Positions 53,982 to 63,652 are shown, counted from the stretch's first letter. The stretch is 64,000 nt of DNA from Syntrophotalea acetylenica (GCF_001888165.1 NZ_CP015455.1:124001-188000); one strand, 5' to 3'. A program made the numbers and translations. The notes: generated from the sequence alone by a model not told the origin.

Positions 53982-55144
53982 TGGTCAGGATTATCAGAAC
54001 GAACAAAGTCTGTTTGGGGTTACTGCTGGCGGCCCTGTCACTTACGACCGGATGCCGTGAGAAAAACACTTTTGTCGCTCCGCCGCCTCCCGCGGTTACG
54101 GTGGCTTTTCCTCAGAGGAAAGACATTACCCACTACGCCCAGTATTCCGGACAGACCCATGCTGTGGAATCGGTGGAAATCCGGGCCAGGGTGGAGGGCT
54201 ATCTTGAAAAGATTCATTTCAATGACGCCGACTTCGTCAAACAGGGCCAGCTCCTGTTTACCATCGACCCCAAGCCTTATCAGGCCCGGCTTGACGAGGC
54301 CCGGGCGAACCTGGCGACCCGCCAGGCCGAGCTGCGGCTGGCTGAAGCGACCCTGAAACGCAAGCAAAGCGCGTTTGAGGATCAGGCGGTGAGTGAAGTG
54401 GAAGTGATCGAAGCTCAGGCATTGCGGGATCAGGCCGCGGCAGCTATTGACGCGGCACGTGCCGCCATAGAGACCGCCCGGCTTGATCTTTCCTATACCC
54501 AGGTCCGCTCTGCCATCAGCGGTCGCATAGGCCGGCGGTTTGTGGATGTCGGCAATCTGGTCGGAGCGACTGAAAAAACCCTGTTGGCCACCATTGTCAA
54601 CATCAGTCCCGTATACGTCTATTTCAATGTTAACGAACGGGACTTTCTGGAATTCGAAAAATGCCGCCGTTTGAATGTTCCGGGTAATGGTAGCTCGGCT
54701 GTGTTTCTCGGGCTGTCAAGCGATAAGGACTTCCCCTTTCAGGGCAAGGTGGATTTTACGGATAACCGGGTCGATCCGGAAACCGGCACCATTTTGATGC
54801 GCGGCGTTTTCGACAATCCGGAGGGCTGCCTTCTTCCGGGCCTGTTCGCCCGGGTGCGTATGCCGATACGCATTGAAAAAATGGCTATGGTGGTACCGGA
54901 GGCAGCCTTGGGAATTGATCAGCAGGGACATTTTCTACTCGCCGTCAGCGATAACAATACGGTCGAGTACAAGCCGGTCCAGGTGGGCCCCGAAATTGAC
55001 GGTATGCGCGTTATCGATAGCGGAATCAGCGATAAAGACCGGATTGTCGTCAAAGGTTTGCAGCGGGCCCGGCCCGGTGGGCAGGTCAGCCCGGAGGAAG
55101 AGACCCAGGCCCCGGTCGACAGCCAATCAACGGCCAGGGAATAA
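53981..55144 (+). CDS. RND efflux periplasmic adaptor (membrane fusion protein)
   Basis: 387 residues. Lipobox SLTTGC near residue 25, then the lipoyl-like and coiled-coil regions (VEIRARVEGYLEKIHFNDADFVKQGQLLFTIDPKPYQARLDEA) and the beta-barrel domain (GRIGRRFVDVGNLVG). It connects the inner-membrane pump to the outer-membrane duct and belongs to the AcrA/MexA family. It sits between the two partners in one operon. Confidence 0.95.
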   Translation: MVRIIRTNKVCLGLLLAALSLTTGCREKNTFVAPPPPAVTVAFPQRKDITHYAQYSGQTHAVESVEIRARVEGYLEKIHFNDADFVKQGQLLFTIDPKPYQARLDEARANLATRQAELRLAEATLKRKQSAFEDQAVSEVEVIEAQALRDQAAAAIDAARAAIETARLDLSYTQVRSAISGRIGRRFVDVGNLVGATEKTLLATIVNISPVYVYFNVNERDFLEFEKCRRLNVPGNGSSAVFLGLSSDKDFPFQGKVDFTDNRVDPETGTILMRGVFDNPEGCLLPGLFARVRMPIRIEKMAMVVPEAALGIDQQGHFLLAVSDNNTVEYKPVQVGPEIDGMRVIDSGISDKDRIVVKGLQRARPGGQVSPEEETQAPVDSQSTARE

Positions 55145-55153
55145 GGGGGATTC

Positions 55154-58100
55154 ATGTTCAGCGGGTTTTTTATACGGCGACCTATTTTCGCCTGCGTCCT
55201 TTCCATTGTCATCGTCATTGTGGGCCTGGTTGCAGCCCGAACCCTGCCCATTGACCGCTATCCTGAAATTTCTCCGCCTACGGTGCGCGTCACCGCGAAT
55301 TATCCCGGAGCCAACGCCAAAGTACTTGCGGAAACGGTTGCCCAGCCTATCGAGGAACAGATCAATGGCGTCGAAGGCATGCTCTATATGTCCAGCACTT
55401 CGACCAACAGCGGTGTCTACAGTCTGACGGTAACCTTCGAGATCGGCACTGATCTCGATATGGCCCAGGTCATGGTGCAGAACCGGGTGGCGGTGGCCGA
55501 ACCCTCTCTTCCGGAAGAAGTAAGGCGGCTGGGCATTACCACCCGCAAGCAATCAACCAATATTCTGCAATTCATTTCCCTGATTTCCCCGGATGAAAGT
55601 CTCGATACAACCTTTCTCAGCAATTACGCCACACTGCGCATCAAGGACGAGCTGAGCCGGGTCAAAGGCGTCGGGGACGTACAGGTGTTTGGCGCCAGGG
55701 ATTACAGCATGCGCGTCTGGCTCGATCCCGACAAGCTGCGGGCGCGCGGGCTGGCCACCACCGATGTGGTGGGGGCACTGCAGGAGCAGAACGTCCAGGT
55801 GGCAGCGGGCCAGATCGGTGAACCGCCGGCACCTTCCGGGCAGAGTTTTCAGTACACCATCAACACCAAGGGGCGTTTGCGCAGCGCCGAAGAATTCGAG
55901 CAGGTTGTTGTCAAAACCGGCGCCGGAGGTAAACTGACCCGCTTGCGGGATGTTGCCAAGGTAGAGCTGGGAGCCAAAACCTATGCCGACTTTGCCCAGT
56001 TGAGAGGCAAACCGGCTGTCGCCATCGGTATCTACCAACTCCCGGGCTCCAACGCTCTGGAGGTGGCATCCCTGGTGGAAGCCAAAATGGAAGAGCTGGC
56101 CGCTTCTTTTCCCAAGGGGATGTCCTACGTCGTTCCCTTCGATACCACCGATTTTATTGACCGTTCCATCAACGAAGTGGTTCAGACCCTGCTCATTGCC
56201 GTACTGCTGGTGTTTCTGACCATCTTTATTTTCCTCCAGGACTGGCGCGCGACCCTGATCCCCGCATTGACTATTCCGGTGTCTCTGATCGGCACTTTGG
56301 CGGTCATGGCAGGATTGGGCATCAGCATCAACCTGCTTTCCCTGTTCGGTATTGTCCTGGCTATCGGAGTTGTCGTTGACGACGCCATTGTGGTGGTGGA
56401 AAACGTGGTGCGCAACATCGATGATCACGGACTTTCTCCCCGCGAGGCCACATTGCGCGCCATGCAGGAGGTTACCGGCCCGGTTATTGCCACGACTCTG
56501 GTGCTGCTGGCCGTATTTGTGCCGACGGCCTTTCTGGGAGGCATTACCGGGCAGCTTTACCGGCAGTTTGCCCTGACCATCTCCACGGCCACGGTCTTCA
56601 GTTCCATTAATGCCCTGACGTTGAGCCCGGCCCTGTGCGCCGTTTTCCTGCGGCCGACCCGCGGGGTGCACCACTGGTTTTTCCGCTGGTTCGACTGGAC
56701 CTTTGATCGGACCTGCAAACTTTATGAGCGCAGCCTCGGCGTTCTGGTGCGCCGTGCGGCGATTACCCTGGTGCTTTTTGCCGTTCTGGCTGCTGCTTCG
56801 TTCTGGGGTTATCTGCGCCTGCCTACCGGATTCGTTCCGACGGAAGATCAGGGCTACTGTATTGTCAATGTTCAGTTGCCGGACGCAGCTGCCCTTGAAC
56901 GCACCGGAAATGTTCTGGAGCAGATGAACCAGCGATTGGAAACCCTGCAGGGCATAAAAAGCTGGGTGTCCATTGCAGGTTTTTCCATTGTCGATATGGC
57001 AGCCTCTCCCAATGTCGCATCCATTTTTGTGCAGTTCACGCCATGGGAGGAGCGCACCGCCCCCCATCTGAGCATGAATGCGATTATCGGACAATTGTGG
57101 CAAATATCCGGAGATATTCAGGAAGCGCAGATTATTGCCTTTGCCCCGCCAGCTATTCAGGGGCTGGGATTTGCCGGCGGATTTCTCATGGAAATTCAGG
57201 ATCGTGGCGGAGTCGGTTTTTCTGCCCTGCAGCAGATGACAGAAGAAATGGTCGCGACCGCCAATGCTCAGGCGCAGATCGACCGGGCGTATACAACGTT
57301 TCGGGCCAATGTGCCGCAGTTATATGTGGATGTCGACCGAACCCAGGCAAAAAGCCTGGACGTACCCCTGAGCAATGTGTTTGGTACGCTGCAGGCTTAC
57401 CTTGGTTCCTACTATGTCAACGATTTCAATTTGTTTGGCCGCACCTACCAGGTCAAGGTGCAGGCTGACAGCCAGTTTCGCAATCGACCGGAAGATATCG
57501 GCCGACTGGAAGTCCGCGACAACGAAGGGCGTATGATTCCCCTCGGCACCATGTTGTCGGCACGCAACATGGTCGGTCCGCAACTGGTGCGCCGCTATAA
57601 CATGTACCCCTCGGCAGCCATCAACGGGCAGGCGACTGCCGGCTACAGCACTGGCAATGCGTTGTCACTGATGGAAGATCTGGCAGGGGCAACCCTCCCT
57701 GACACCATGGGATATGAGTGGACCGGCATGTCCTACCAGGAAAAAACCACCGCCGACGAGGCTCTGTATATCTTTCTGCTGGCTGTGGTGTTTGTCTATC
57801 TGGTGCTCTGCGCCCAGTACGAAAGCTGGTCCTGTCCGCTGGCCATTATCCTGTCGGTGCCGCTTGGCCTGCTTGGGACTGTCGCGGCGGTTGTGATGCG
57901 TGGCATGGAGATCAACGTCTACAGCCAGATCGGTATAGTGCTGCTCATCGCACTGGCTTCCAAGTCGGCTATTCTCATCGTCGAGTTCGCAAAAATCAGA
58001 CGCGAGCAAGGCGACGACATTGTTGCTGCGGCCATGCTGGCGGCCCGCTTGCGTTTTCGTGCCGTACTCATGACCGCCCTGACCTTTGTTCTGGGCATGT

Positions 58101-58288
58101 TCCCGCTGGTCATCGCTAGCGGCGCGGGGGCCGCCAGCCGGCAGGCGCTCGGCACGGCGGTGTTCGGCGGCATGTTGTCGGCCACCGTATTGCTGGTGCT
58201 TTTCGTCCCGGTGTTTTACGTGGTTATCCAGAGGGCCAGCGAAAAATTGCGCGCCAGATGGCTGGGCTGGAAAGACAATAGCCAATAG
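55154..58288 (+). CDS. RND multidrug efflux permease (HAE1 family, AcrB-like)
   Basis: 1044 residues, 12 membrane helices and two large periplasmic loops. The proton-relay residues D409 and D410 (VVVDDAIVVVEN) and K937 (LASKSAILIVEF) are present. FFIRRPIFACVLSI at the N-terminus and the P-T-x-F-x-P-x-E-D-Q-G motif in helix 7-8 are HAE1 hallmarks. It exports hydrophobic and amphiphilic compounds using the proton gradient. Intact, with a strong terminator after it. Confidence 0.97.
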   Translation: MFSGFFIRRPIFACVLSIVIVIVGLVAARTLPIDRYPEISPPTVRVTANYPGANAKVLAETVAQPIEEQINGVEGMLYMSSTSTNSGVYSLTVTFEIGTDLDMAQVMVQNRVAVAEPSLPEEVRRLGITTRKQSTNILQFISLISPDESLDTTFLSNYATLRIKDELSRVKGVGDVQVFGARDYSMRVWLDPDKLRARGLATTDVVGALQEQNVQVAAGQIGEPPAPSGQSFQYTINTKGRLRSAEEFEQVVVKTGAGGKLTRLRDVAKVELGAKTYADFAQLRGKPAVAIGIYQLPGSNALEVASLVEAKMEELAASFPKGMSYVVPFDTTDFIDRSINEVVQTLLIAVLLVFLTIFIFLQDWRATLIPALTIPVSLIGTLAVMAGLGISINLLSLFGIVLAIGVVVDDAIVVVENVVRNIDDHGLSPREATLRAMQEVTGPVIATTLVLLAVFVPTAFLGGITGQLYRQFALTISTATVFSSINALTLSPALCAVFLRPTRGVHHWFFRWFDWTFDRTCKLYERSLGVLVRRAAITLVLFAVLAAASFWGYLRLPTGFVPTEDQGYCIVNVQLPDAAALERTGNVLEQMNQRLETLQGIKSWVSIAGFSIVDMAASPNVASIFVQFTPWEERTAPHLSMNAIIGQLWQISGDIQEAQIIAFAPPAIQGLGFAGGFLMEIQDRGGVGFSALQQMTEEMVATANAQAQIDRAYTTFRANVPQLYVDVDRTQAKSLDVPLSNVFGTLQAYLGSYYVNDFNLFGRTYQVKVQADSQFRNRPEDIGRLEVRDNEGRMIPLGTMLSARNMVGPQLVRRYNMYPSAAINGQATAGYSTGNALSLMEDLAGATLPDTMGYEWTGMSYQEKTTADEALYIFLLAVVFVYLVLCAQYESWSCPLAIILSVPLGLLGTVAAVVMRGMEINVYSQIGIVLLIALASKSAILIVEFAKIRREQGDDIVAAAMLAARLRFRAVLMTALTFVLGMFPLVIASGAGAASRQALGTAVFGGMLSATVLLVLFVPVFYVVIQRASEKLRARWLGWKDNSQ

Positions 58289-58295
58289 CCTGGGT

Positions 58296-58336
58296 GGGCA
58301 GCGGTGGGGGCATGCCCGCCGCTGCCCGCTCTTTTT
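58296..58336 (+). terminator. Rho-independent terminator after the RND permease gene
   Basis: GGGCAGCGG (58296-58304) pairs with CCGCTGCCC (58319-58327), extended inward by four more pairs including one G-U, and is followed by a T run at 58332-58336. It separates the pump genes from the TetR gene. Confidence 0.9.
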
Positions 58337-58368
58337 GCAAATTCGCGCAACATATGCATCGAATTTGC
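58337..58368. promoter_or_regulatory. Perfect 9-base inverted repeat before the TetR gene
   Basis: GCAAATTCG (58337-58345) and CGAATTTGC (58360-58368), 14-base spacer. It lies 12 bases before the TetR start codon and directly after the terminator, so it is a likely autoregulatory operator or the site of another regulator. Its sequence differs from the ATACA/TGTAT repeat in the pump promoter. Confidence 0.55.
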
Positions 58369-58380
58369 GGAGATAATTGC

Positions 58381-58992
58381 ATGGCCCGCAAAACCAGAGA
58401 AGAATCGGAACAGACCCGCCAGGATATCCTGAACGTGGCGCTGGATCTGTTTCATGCCAGGGGATATGCCCGCACCACCCTGGAGCAGATTGCCCGCGGC
58501 GCCGGCGTCACCCGTGGCGCCATCTACTGGCATTTCAAGGACAAGGTGGATCTTTTTCTGGGACTGAAGGAAGATGTCGAGCGTTCCACCGAGACCCGTC
58601 TGGAGGATCTGCTGCTGCGCACGGTGAATGAATTGTCCGATATGCGCGACAACCTGCTGCGTCTGTTCAGGTGTCTCGAAAACGACGAACGGGCCCGTAA
58701 ATATTTCGAACTGATTTTTTTTCGGGCGGAATATACCGAGGAGCTGCAGCCGATCATGGATCAGTTTCGCCTGAAATTGCAGCGCCTGGAACAAAAAGAC
58801 GCCGAAGATTTCGCCCGCCTGCAGCAGGCAGGCATCATTGCGGCGCGGCACGATGGCGCGCAAATCGCGTTAGCCTTGCGTTGTCTGGTCCTTGGCCTTC
58901 TGCATACCTGGCTGATCAATGTTGACGAGTTTCAGATTGTCCGCAAGGGCGGCGAACTGATTGAGCAGTACCTGGAAAGCCTGCGGGGATAA
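58381..58992 (+). CDS. TetR/AcrR-family transcriptional regulator
   Basis: 203 residues. The N-terminal MARKTREESEQTRQDIL and the helix-turn-helix (about 30-52, TTLEQIARGAGVTRGAIYWH) closely resemble AcrR/TtgR. The C-terminal ligand domain has the AcrR-type sequence around FFRAEYTEELQPIM. It presumably represses the adjacent RND pump until a substrate binds. It has the same orientation as the pump but its own upstream repeat. Confidence 0.94.
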   Translation: MARKTREESEQTRQDILNVALDLFHARGYARTTLEQIARGAGVTRGAIYWHFKDKVDLFLGLKEDVERSTETRLEDLLLRTVNELSDMRDNLLRLFRCLENDERARKYFELIFFRAEYTEELQPIMDQFRLKLQRLEQKDAEDFARLQQAGIIAARHDGAQIALALRCLVLGLLHTWLINVDEFQIVRKGGELIEQYLESLRG

Positions 58993-59023
58993 TTTGTTTC
59001 CTGGAGGAGAAAGGAAGGAGATC

Positions 59024-59401
59024 ATGGCGGAGGATGCGTCCCGGAAGCAATGGATCGCGGCCTGCCTGCAACTTGGTGCCAAAGGCAGCGACCTGCTGAA
59101 GATTCTGCTGGAGGAAAATCTGCCGGATGGTGTTGCGCAGCAAGGCTGGCGGGATTTCGATCGGCTTTTTCAGACAACCTGCATCACGGAAAAAGACGGC
59201 AACGTGGCTTTGGACAACGAGGCCTTCACCGCATTTGCCAAAGCCGAACACCTGCCTTTGCTGCAAAAAGGGGTGCAGATCTACAATGGCTGCGTCAGGG
59301 CCCTGGGCGGGGCCGAAAACCATGACTGCCGGGTTTTCAAATGTCTGACGCAACTGTACCTTTCGGCACAGATGGTTTTGAAATTCCAATCCCGCGGATA
59401 G
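59024..59401 (+). CDS. Conserved-looking small protein of unknown function
   Basis: 125 residues, mostly helical, soluble, with no signal peptide or membrane segment. Two cysteine-containing segments (VQIYNGCVRAL and AENHDCRVFKCLTQLYL) lie near the C-terminus. A strong GAAAGGAAGGAG ribosome-binding site supports expression from the ATG at 59024. I do not recognise the family. It follows the TetR gene by 31 bases and may be cotranscribed. Confidence 0.7.
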   Translation: MAEDASRKQWIAACLQLGAKGSDLLKILLEENLPDGVAQQGWRDFDRLFQTTCITEKDGNVALDNEAFTAFAKAEHLPLLQKGVQIYNGCVRALGGAENHDCRVFKCLTQLYLSAQMVLKFQSRG

Positions 59402-59417
59402 CGCCGGCGTGGCAGCC

Positions 59418-59792
59418 TCAGCTTTCGGCCGACACCATCTCCTGCTGGATGACCCAGCCATCGATAATCCGGGCAATGTCTTCATCCAGGTCGATGAACT
59501 TCATGCCCATGCCGGGATCGTAGGGACAGGCAGGGCTGAAGTCGCGTTTCCACACCACTTCGCAAACACAGCTGACGCAACGGCCCAGCGGTGGAATCGG
59601 CACCTCGAGGTGAAAGCGGCTGCCTGGCTGCCGCGGGTTGACGGTGCTGATATACAGGCCGCTGCGGCTGATGTTGCGGGCATAGCCGAAGAAGACCCTG
59701 CCATGGGCAGGACTGGCGCTGCGCAACACCAGCAGGGGGCTGGGCAGATATCTGCGACGCGCCGCGGTTCGGGCAAGGGTTTCCGTGGACAT
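59418..59792 (-). CDS. PilZ domain protein
   Basis: 124 residues. Residues 10-110 fit a PilZ beta barrel: the N-terminal Arg cluster (ARRRYLPSPLLV), then the NISRSGLYIS turn corresponding to the (D/N)xSxxG motif. The second arginine of the RxxxR motif is not in its usual position, so c-di-GMP binding may be weak or absent. A GGDEF protein is encoded about 22 kb away in this window. It is convergent with the previous gene. Confidence 0.8.
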   Translation of the reverse strand: MSTETLARTAARRRYLPSPLLVLRSASPAHGRVFFGYARNISRSGLYISTVNPRQPGSRFHLEVPIPPLGRCVSCVCEVVWKRDFSPACPYDPGMGMKFIDLDEDIARIIDGWVIQQEMVSAES

Positions 59793-59834
59793 GACAGCTC
59801 TCTCTGCTTGAATTCGGCGGAAACACGAACAGGC

Positions 59835-61148
59835 CTACCGGGGCACCCTACAGCAAGTCGATGTCACAGGCAAGCCGCAATCGGTGCAGGCCGGGCCAAT
59901 CTGATGGTTTCGCAGTACCGCCAATTGGGACTCGGCGTCGACCGGGGCCGGGTACCCCGCCCGGAGCATCAGTGGCGGCAAGGCCCGGGCAGCCGTTTGC
60001 CGCGGCCAGACGGTTCTGGTCAGATGGTGGATCAGCCGGGTGCTTTTCAGGCCATCGAACCAGCCATGCAGGGCGGCCAGGCGATTGCTCTGGTCACGGT
60101 GGTTGCGGTACAGCCTGGGCCAGACCGCTTCAATGCCTTCCAGGCGCAGAAACTCCACCAGCTGTTCATGAATGCCGGCCGCCCGGACCAGCAGTTCGGC
60201 CGGATTTTCCCTTGTGTCCTGCGCGGCGAGGCGCAGCCAGTCGTTCAAGACCGCATAACAGCGGGGATCGTAATATAAACGCGGCGGCGCCGTGTCCGCC
60301 GCAAGCTGCGCCACGCTGCGCCCGGTGCCGAAGGGCGTGCGCCGGGAAAATCTCGCCGACGGATAGACCACCGTGCCCGGCACGCGGCGAACCCCGGTGA
60401 TTTTCGCCAGTTGCTGGAGAAAATAAAAGTCTTCGCCGGCTTGCCGGCGATTCATGCCGCCGGCCCGCACATAGTCCAGCGCCCGGCAGGCCATGGTGCT
60501 GCCGACGGTATGAAAGGCATAGGGTGACCCAGCCAGTTGCAGGCCAAGAACGTGCCCGCGCTGGTACAGTTCGTAGGCGACGATGCCGCGCTGTTGCTGT
60601 GGGTCGTCGGCCGGGCGGTGGCAGAAGGGCACGACGGCCGCGCCCGGCTGGCTGTTCGCAAAGTGCGCGCACAGCGCCGTCAGGTAATCGGCCCGCACCA
60701 GGGTGTCGGCGTCGAGGTTTGCCAGAATCGGCGTTTGCGCCCAGTCCAGGCGTTGCAGGGCCATATCGAGGCCGATCTTCCGTGCCAAGCCGACCCCGCC
60801 GGTTTTGTCGGGCAGCTCCCTTCCAGGAGAGGCGGCATCGACCCACCCGAGATGCGGGAGGGTTTCAGCGGCAGTGGCCAGTTTGCGCAGTGTGCAAAGG
60901 TTGTCCGTGACTTCGCTCGCGGATGCGTTGCGGCGGTGATTGACTACAACCAGCAGCAGGAATTCATCACGCAGCGCCGCCGGACCGGACTGCAGACTGT
61001 CGAGGGTGGCGAACAGGCTTTCACTTTCAGCCAGGGCGGGGATCACGATGGCACCACGATAGTTCCTGCGCGCGGTGCCCTCAATGTGCCAGGGGGCGGT
61101 TGCTGCGCGTTTCCGAAGATAATCGTGTACAGGCCTGGGAAGCGGCAT
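59835..61148 (-). CDS. Glycosyltransferase family 2 protein
   Basis: 437 residues from the ATG at 61148; longer in-frame starts overlap miaA and are rejected. RGAIVIPALAESESLFATLDSL is the N-terminal nucleotide-sugar-binding strand, and ILANLDADTLVRADYL carries the DxD metal-binding motif. GEDFYFLQQLAKITGVRRVPG follows in the acceptor region. There is no membrane helix. Donor and acceptor are unknown. It follows miaA by 76 bases on the same strand. Confidence 0.88.
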   Translation of the reverse strand: MPLPRPVHDYLRKRAATAPWHIEGTARRNYRGAIVIPALAESESLFATLDSLQSGPAALRDEFLLLVVVNHRRNASASEVTDNLCTLRKLATAAETLPHLGWVDAASPGRELPDKTGGVGLARKIGLDMALQRLDWAQTPILANLDADTLVRADYLTALCAHFANSQPGAAVVPFCHRPADDPQQQRGIVAYELYQRGHVLGLQLAGSPYAFHTVGSTMACRALDYVRAGGMNRRQAGEDFYFLQQLAKITGVRRVPGTVVYPSARFSRRTPFGTGRSVAQLAADTAPPRLYYDPRCYAVLNDWLRLAAQDTRENPAELLVRAAGIHEQLVEFLRLEGIEAVWPRLYRNHRDQSNRLAALHGWFDGLKSTRLIHHLTRTVWPRQTAARALPPLMLRAGYPAPVDAESQLAVLRNHQIGPACTDCGLPVTSTCCRVPR

Positions 61149-61224
61149 TGTGATAAACTCTGATGGCGATGTTACGGTCGATAAAGCCGCTCCGGGGGGC
61201 GCGAAGGGACGCGGCACACAAGGC

Positions 61225-62124
61225 TCAGGCGTTACGATGGATTCGCAGCAGTGCCTGCAGGGGGTCCGCGCTACCCTCCAGCCAGTGGATCGCGATTCCC
61301 TGGCGTTCCATGCGGCGAAACCAGGTGTCCTGACGTTTGGCGAACTGATGGATGGCGCTGTTGAGTTTCTGAAACATGTCGTTGCGGTTGAGTTCTCCAC
61401 GCAGGTGGCACGAAACCATCCGGTACTCCAGGCCGTAATGTTCCAGCGTCCGGTGGTCAACGCCGCGGTTCAGCAGTCCCCTGACTTCATCGATGAGGCC
61501 CTCGTCGAGGCGTTGCCTGAGTCGCTCGGTAATCCGGCGCCGCAATGTCTGCCGTTCCCAGTGCAGACCGAATACCAGGGGTTTCAGTTCGGGCAGGGCC
61601 ACATGCGCCTCGCCGGCAGCCAGTTCTCCCTCGGCAATTTCGATGGCGCGCAGCATACGGTCGCGGTCGGTCAGGTCGGTGGTGTTGTGCTGTGCCGGCT
61701 TTAAAGCTTTGAGCCGAACCGCCAGCTGCTCCATGTTCAAAGGGGCCAGCGCCGCGCGCAAGGCCGGATTTTCCGGAACCCTGAGCAGACGGTAGTTGCG
61801 CAGCACACAGTCGAGATACAGGCCGGTGCCGCCGATCAGCACGGGTAATCGCCCGCGTTCGCGAATATCATGGTAGGCGCTGCAGAACTCCTCCTGAAAG
61901 TCGAAAACGGAAAACTCCCCTCCGGCATCGCGGATGTCGATGAGGTGCCGGGGAATTTCGCCATATTCGGCGAGGTCCTTGCCGGTGCCGATATCCATGC
62001 CGCGGAACACCTGGCGCGAATCGGCGGAAATGATTTCGCCGCCCAGCGCCTGGGCCGCCGCTATGCCCAGGCGGGTTTTGCCGGAAGCGGTGGGGCCGAG
62101 GATCACAAGCAGGTTGCAGGACAT
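61225..62124 (-). CDS. miaA: tRNA dimethylallyltransferase MiaA
   Basis: 299 residues. P-loop GPTASGKT at 10-17, EIISADSRQVFRGMDIGTGK, GGTGLYL and RQRLDEGLIDEVRGLL are family signatures. It adds dimethylallyl to A37 of tRNAs reading UNN codons. GGAG seven bases upstream supports the ATG at 62124 rather than 62136. Its dimethylallyl-PP substrate comes from the MEP pathway to which ispDF belongs. Confidence 0.97.
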   Translation of the reverse strand: MSCNLLVILGPTASGKTRLGIAAAQALGGEIISADSRQVFRGMDIGTGKDLAEYGEIPRHLIDIRDAGGEFSVFDFQEEFCSAYHDIRERGRLPVLIGGTGLYLDCVLRNYRLLRVPENPALRAALAPLNMEQLAVRLKALKPAQHNTTDLTDRDRMLRAIEIAEGELAAGEAHVALPELKPLVFGLHWERQTLRRRITERLRQRLDEGLIDEVRGLLNRGVDHRTLEHYGLEYRMVSCHLRGELNRNDMFQKLNSAIHQFAKRQDTWFRRMERQGIAIHWLEGSADPLQALLRIHRNA

Positions 62125-62271
62125 GAAAAACTCCAATGCGGACCGTTAAAAATCGCCGATGCGCGCATCATAGGGTTTTTACCGAAGCATTGCAATGCCT
62201 GGCGGATTCGACGCTTTTATTATGCGCGCAACTCTGCTAAATTGGATCGTATTTTGAATATATTTCACAGC

Positions 62272-63597
62272 ATGAAAAGACAAGCCATCGGGCCGATGCC
62301 AATGAATGATCAAATCAGTACCACGGATGTCGGCGAACAACCTCCCGTCATTCTGCCCCGGGATCAGCATCCCATTTCCCGCAAGCATATCAACGAGCAC
62401 ACACTGAAGGTGCTGTACCGCCTGCGCAGTAAGGGGTTTACAGCCTATCTGGTCGGAGGGGGGGTGCGCGACCTGCTCCTGGGTCGGCGACCCAAGGATT
62501 TTGACGTAGCTACCGATGCCACGCCCGAGCAGGTCAAGCGGCTGTTTCGCAACTGTTTTCTGGTGGGCAGGCGTTTCCGCCTGGCGCACGTGCGGTTTGC
62601 CGGCGATTATGTCGTGGAGGTTGCAACGTTCCGGCGACAGCCACGTTCCGAAGAACTCCCCGACGATCCGTCCGAGCACTTCTTTTTTACGGAAAACGTG
62701 TTCGGCAGCCCGCGGGAAGACGCCTTTCGACGCGATTTTACCATCAACGGCCTGTTCTACAACATCGAGAACTTTTCCGTCGTGGATCATGTCGGTGGCC
62801 TCGAAGATCTCGACGCCCGGCGACTGCGGGTCATTGGTGACCCTCTGGTGCGGTTCACCGAAGATCCGGTGCGCATGCTGCGGGCCCTGGAATTCGGGGC
62901 ACGGCTCGGGTTTACCCTGGATCAAGGCATTCGGGAAGCCATCTACCTGCGCGGACCCCTGATTGCAGAAGCCGCACCGGCCCGCATCCGTGAGGAAGTT
63001 CTGGAACTGTTTCGCCATGCGGTGGCCGGACCGGTATTCCGCGAGGCCCAGGCCATGGGCCTGTTATCCCATCTGCTTGCCGGATACGAGGCCGACGAGG
63101 AAACCTTTGCCCTGCTTGAATGCCTGGACCGGCGTACTGCCGAAGGCGTGCCGGTCGAGGAGCATCAGGTGCTGGCCACCCTGTTTCTGTCGCGCTACCG
63201 CCATGCTTTGCAAACACAGGGCGAGGGCAGCATCACCGATGCCCTGCGTCTGGCCAATCTGCTGCTGACCCCGCTGTGTGCCTACTTTCGCATCGCTCAT
63301 GGCACCCGGTCCCGCGCCCGGGATTTGCTGATCGGCTTCTATCGCATGATGCGGGGCCGCGGTCGCAGGGGGGAGACACGCTTTTTACGTCATGCCGGGG
63401 CGCCCCAGGCCCTGGATTTTTTTGCTCTGTGGTGCGCGGCCACGCAATCCCATGCCGATTTGCTGGCAGAATGGCAAAAAGCCTTCGAAAAAGCCGGCGC
63501 GCCACCTGCGGACGGCGCCAGGCAAGGCGCCGCCCGTCGCCGTCCGCGCAGGCGGCCGCGCCGCCGTCCCGCGAAACCGGCAGCCGGGCCGGAATAG
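62272..63597 (+). CDS. pcnB: Poly(A) polymerase / CCA-adding-like nucleotidyltransferase (PcnB family)
   Basis: 441 residues from the ATG at 62272; 62296 and 62302 are alternatives. The class II nucleotidyltransferase core is clear: VGGGVRDLLLGRRPKDFDVATDA with the metal-binding aspartates, then RRDFTINGLFYN and RVIGDPLVRFTEDPVRMLRAL. The C-terminus is a very basic Arg/Pro repeat tail (about 410-435), as in E. coli PcnB-type enzymes. It adds 3' A tails to RNA. A tRNA CCA-adding role is possible but the tail favours poly(A) polymerase. Confidence 0.92.
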   Translation: MKRQAIGPMPMNDQISTTDVGEQPPVILPRDQHPISRKHINEHTLKVLYRLRSKGFTAYLVGGGVRDLLLGRRPKDFDVATDATPEQVKRLFRNCFLVGRRFRLAHVRFAGDYVVEVATFRRQPRSEELPDDPSEHFFFTENVFGSPREDAFRRDFTINGLFYNIENFSVVDHVGGLEDLDARRLRVIGDPLVRFTEDPVRMLRALEFGARLGFTLDQGIREAIYLRGPLIAEAAPARIREEVLELFRHAVAGPVFREAQAMGLLSHLLAGYEADEETFALLECLDRRTAEGVPVEEHQVLATLFLSRYRHALQTQGEGSITDALRLANLLLTPLCAYFRIAHGTRSRARDLLIGFYRMMRGRGRRGETRFLRHAGAPQALDFFALWCAATQSHADLLAEWQKAFEKAGAPPADGARQGAARRRPRRRPRRRPAKPAAGPE

Positions 63598-63652
63598 CGG
63601 ACAGGCCGGCGTCGTCAATCTCTTGCGTTAAAACGGATGATAAGGAGACGTC

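Noticed and set aside
61149-61460. 104-codon N-terminal extension of the glycosyltransferase
   Set aside because: It overlaps the end of miaA out of frame, and the family N-terminus begins after the ATG at 61148.
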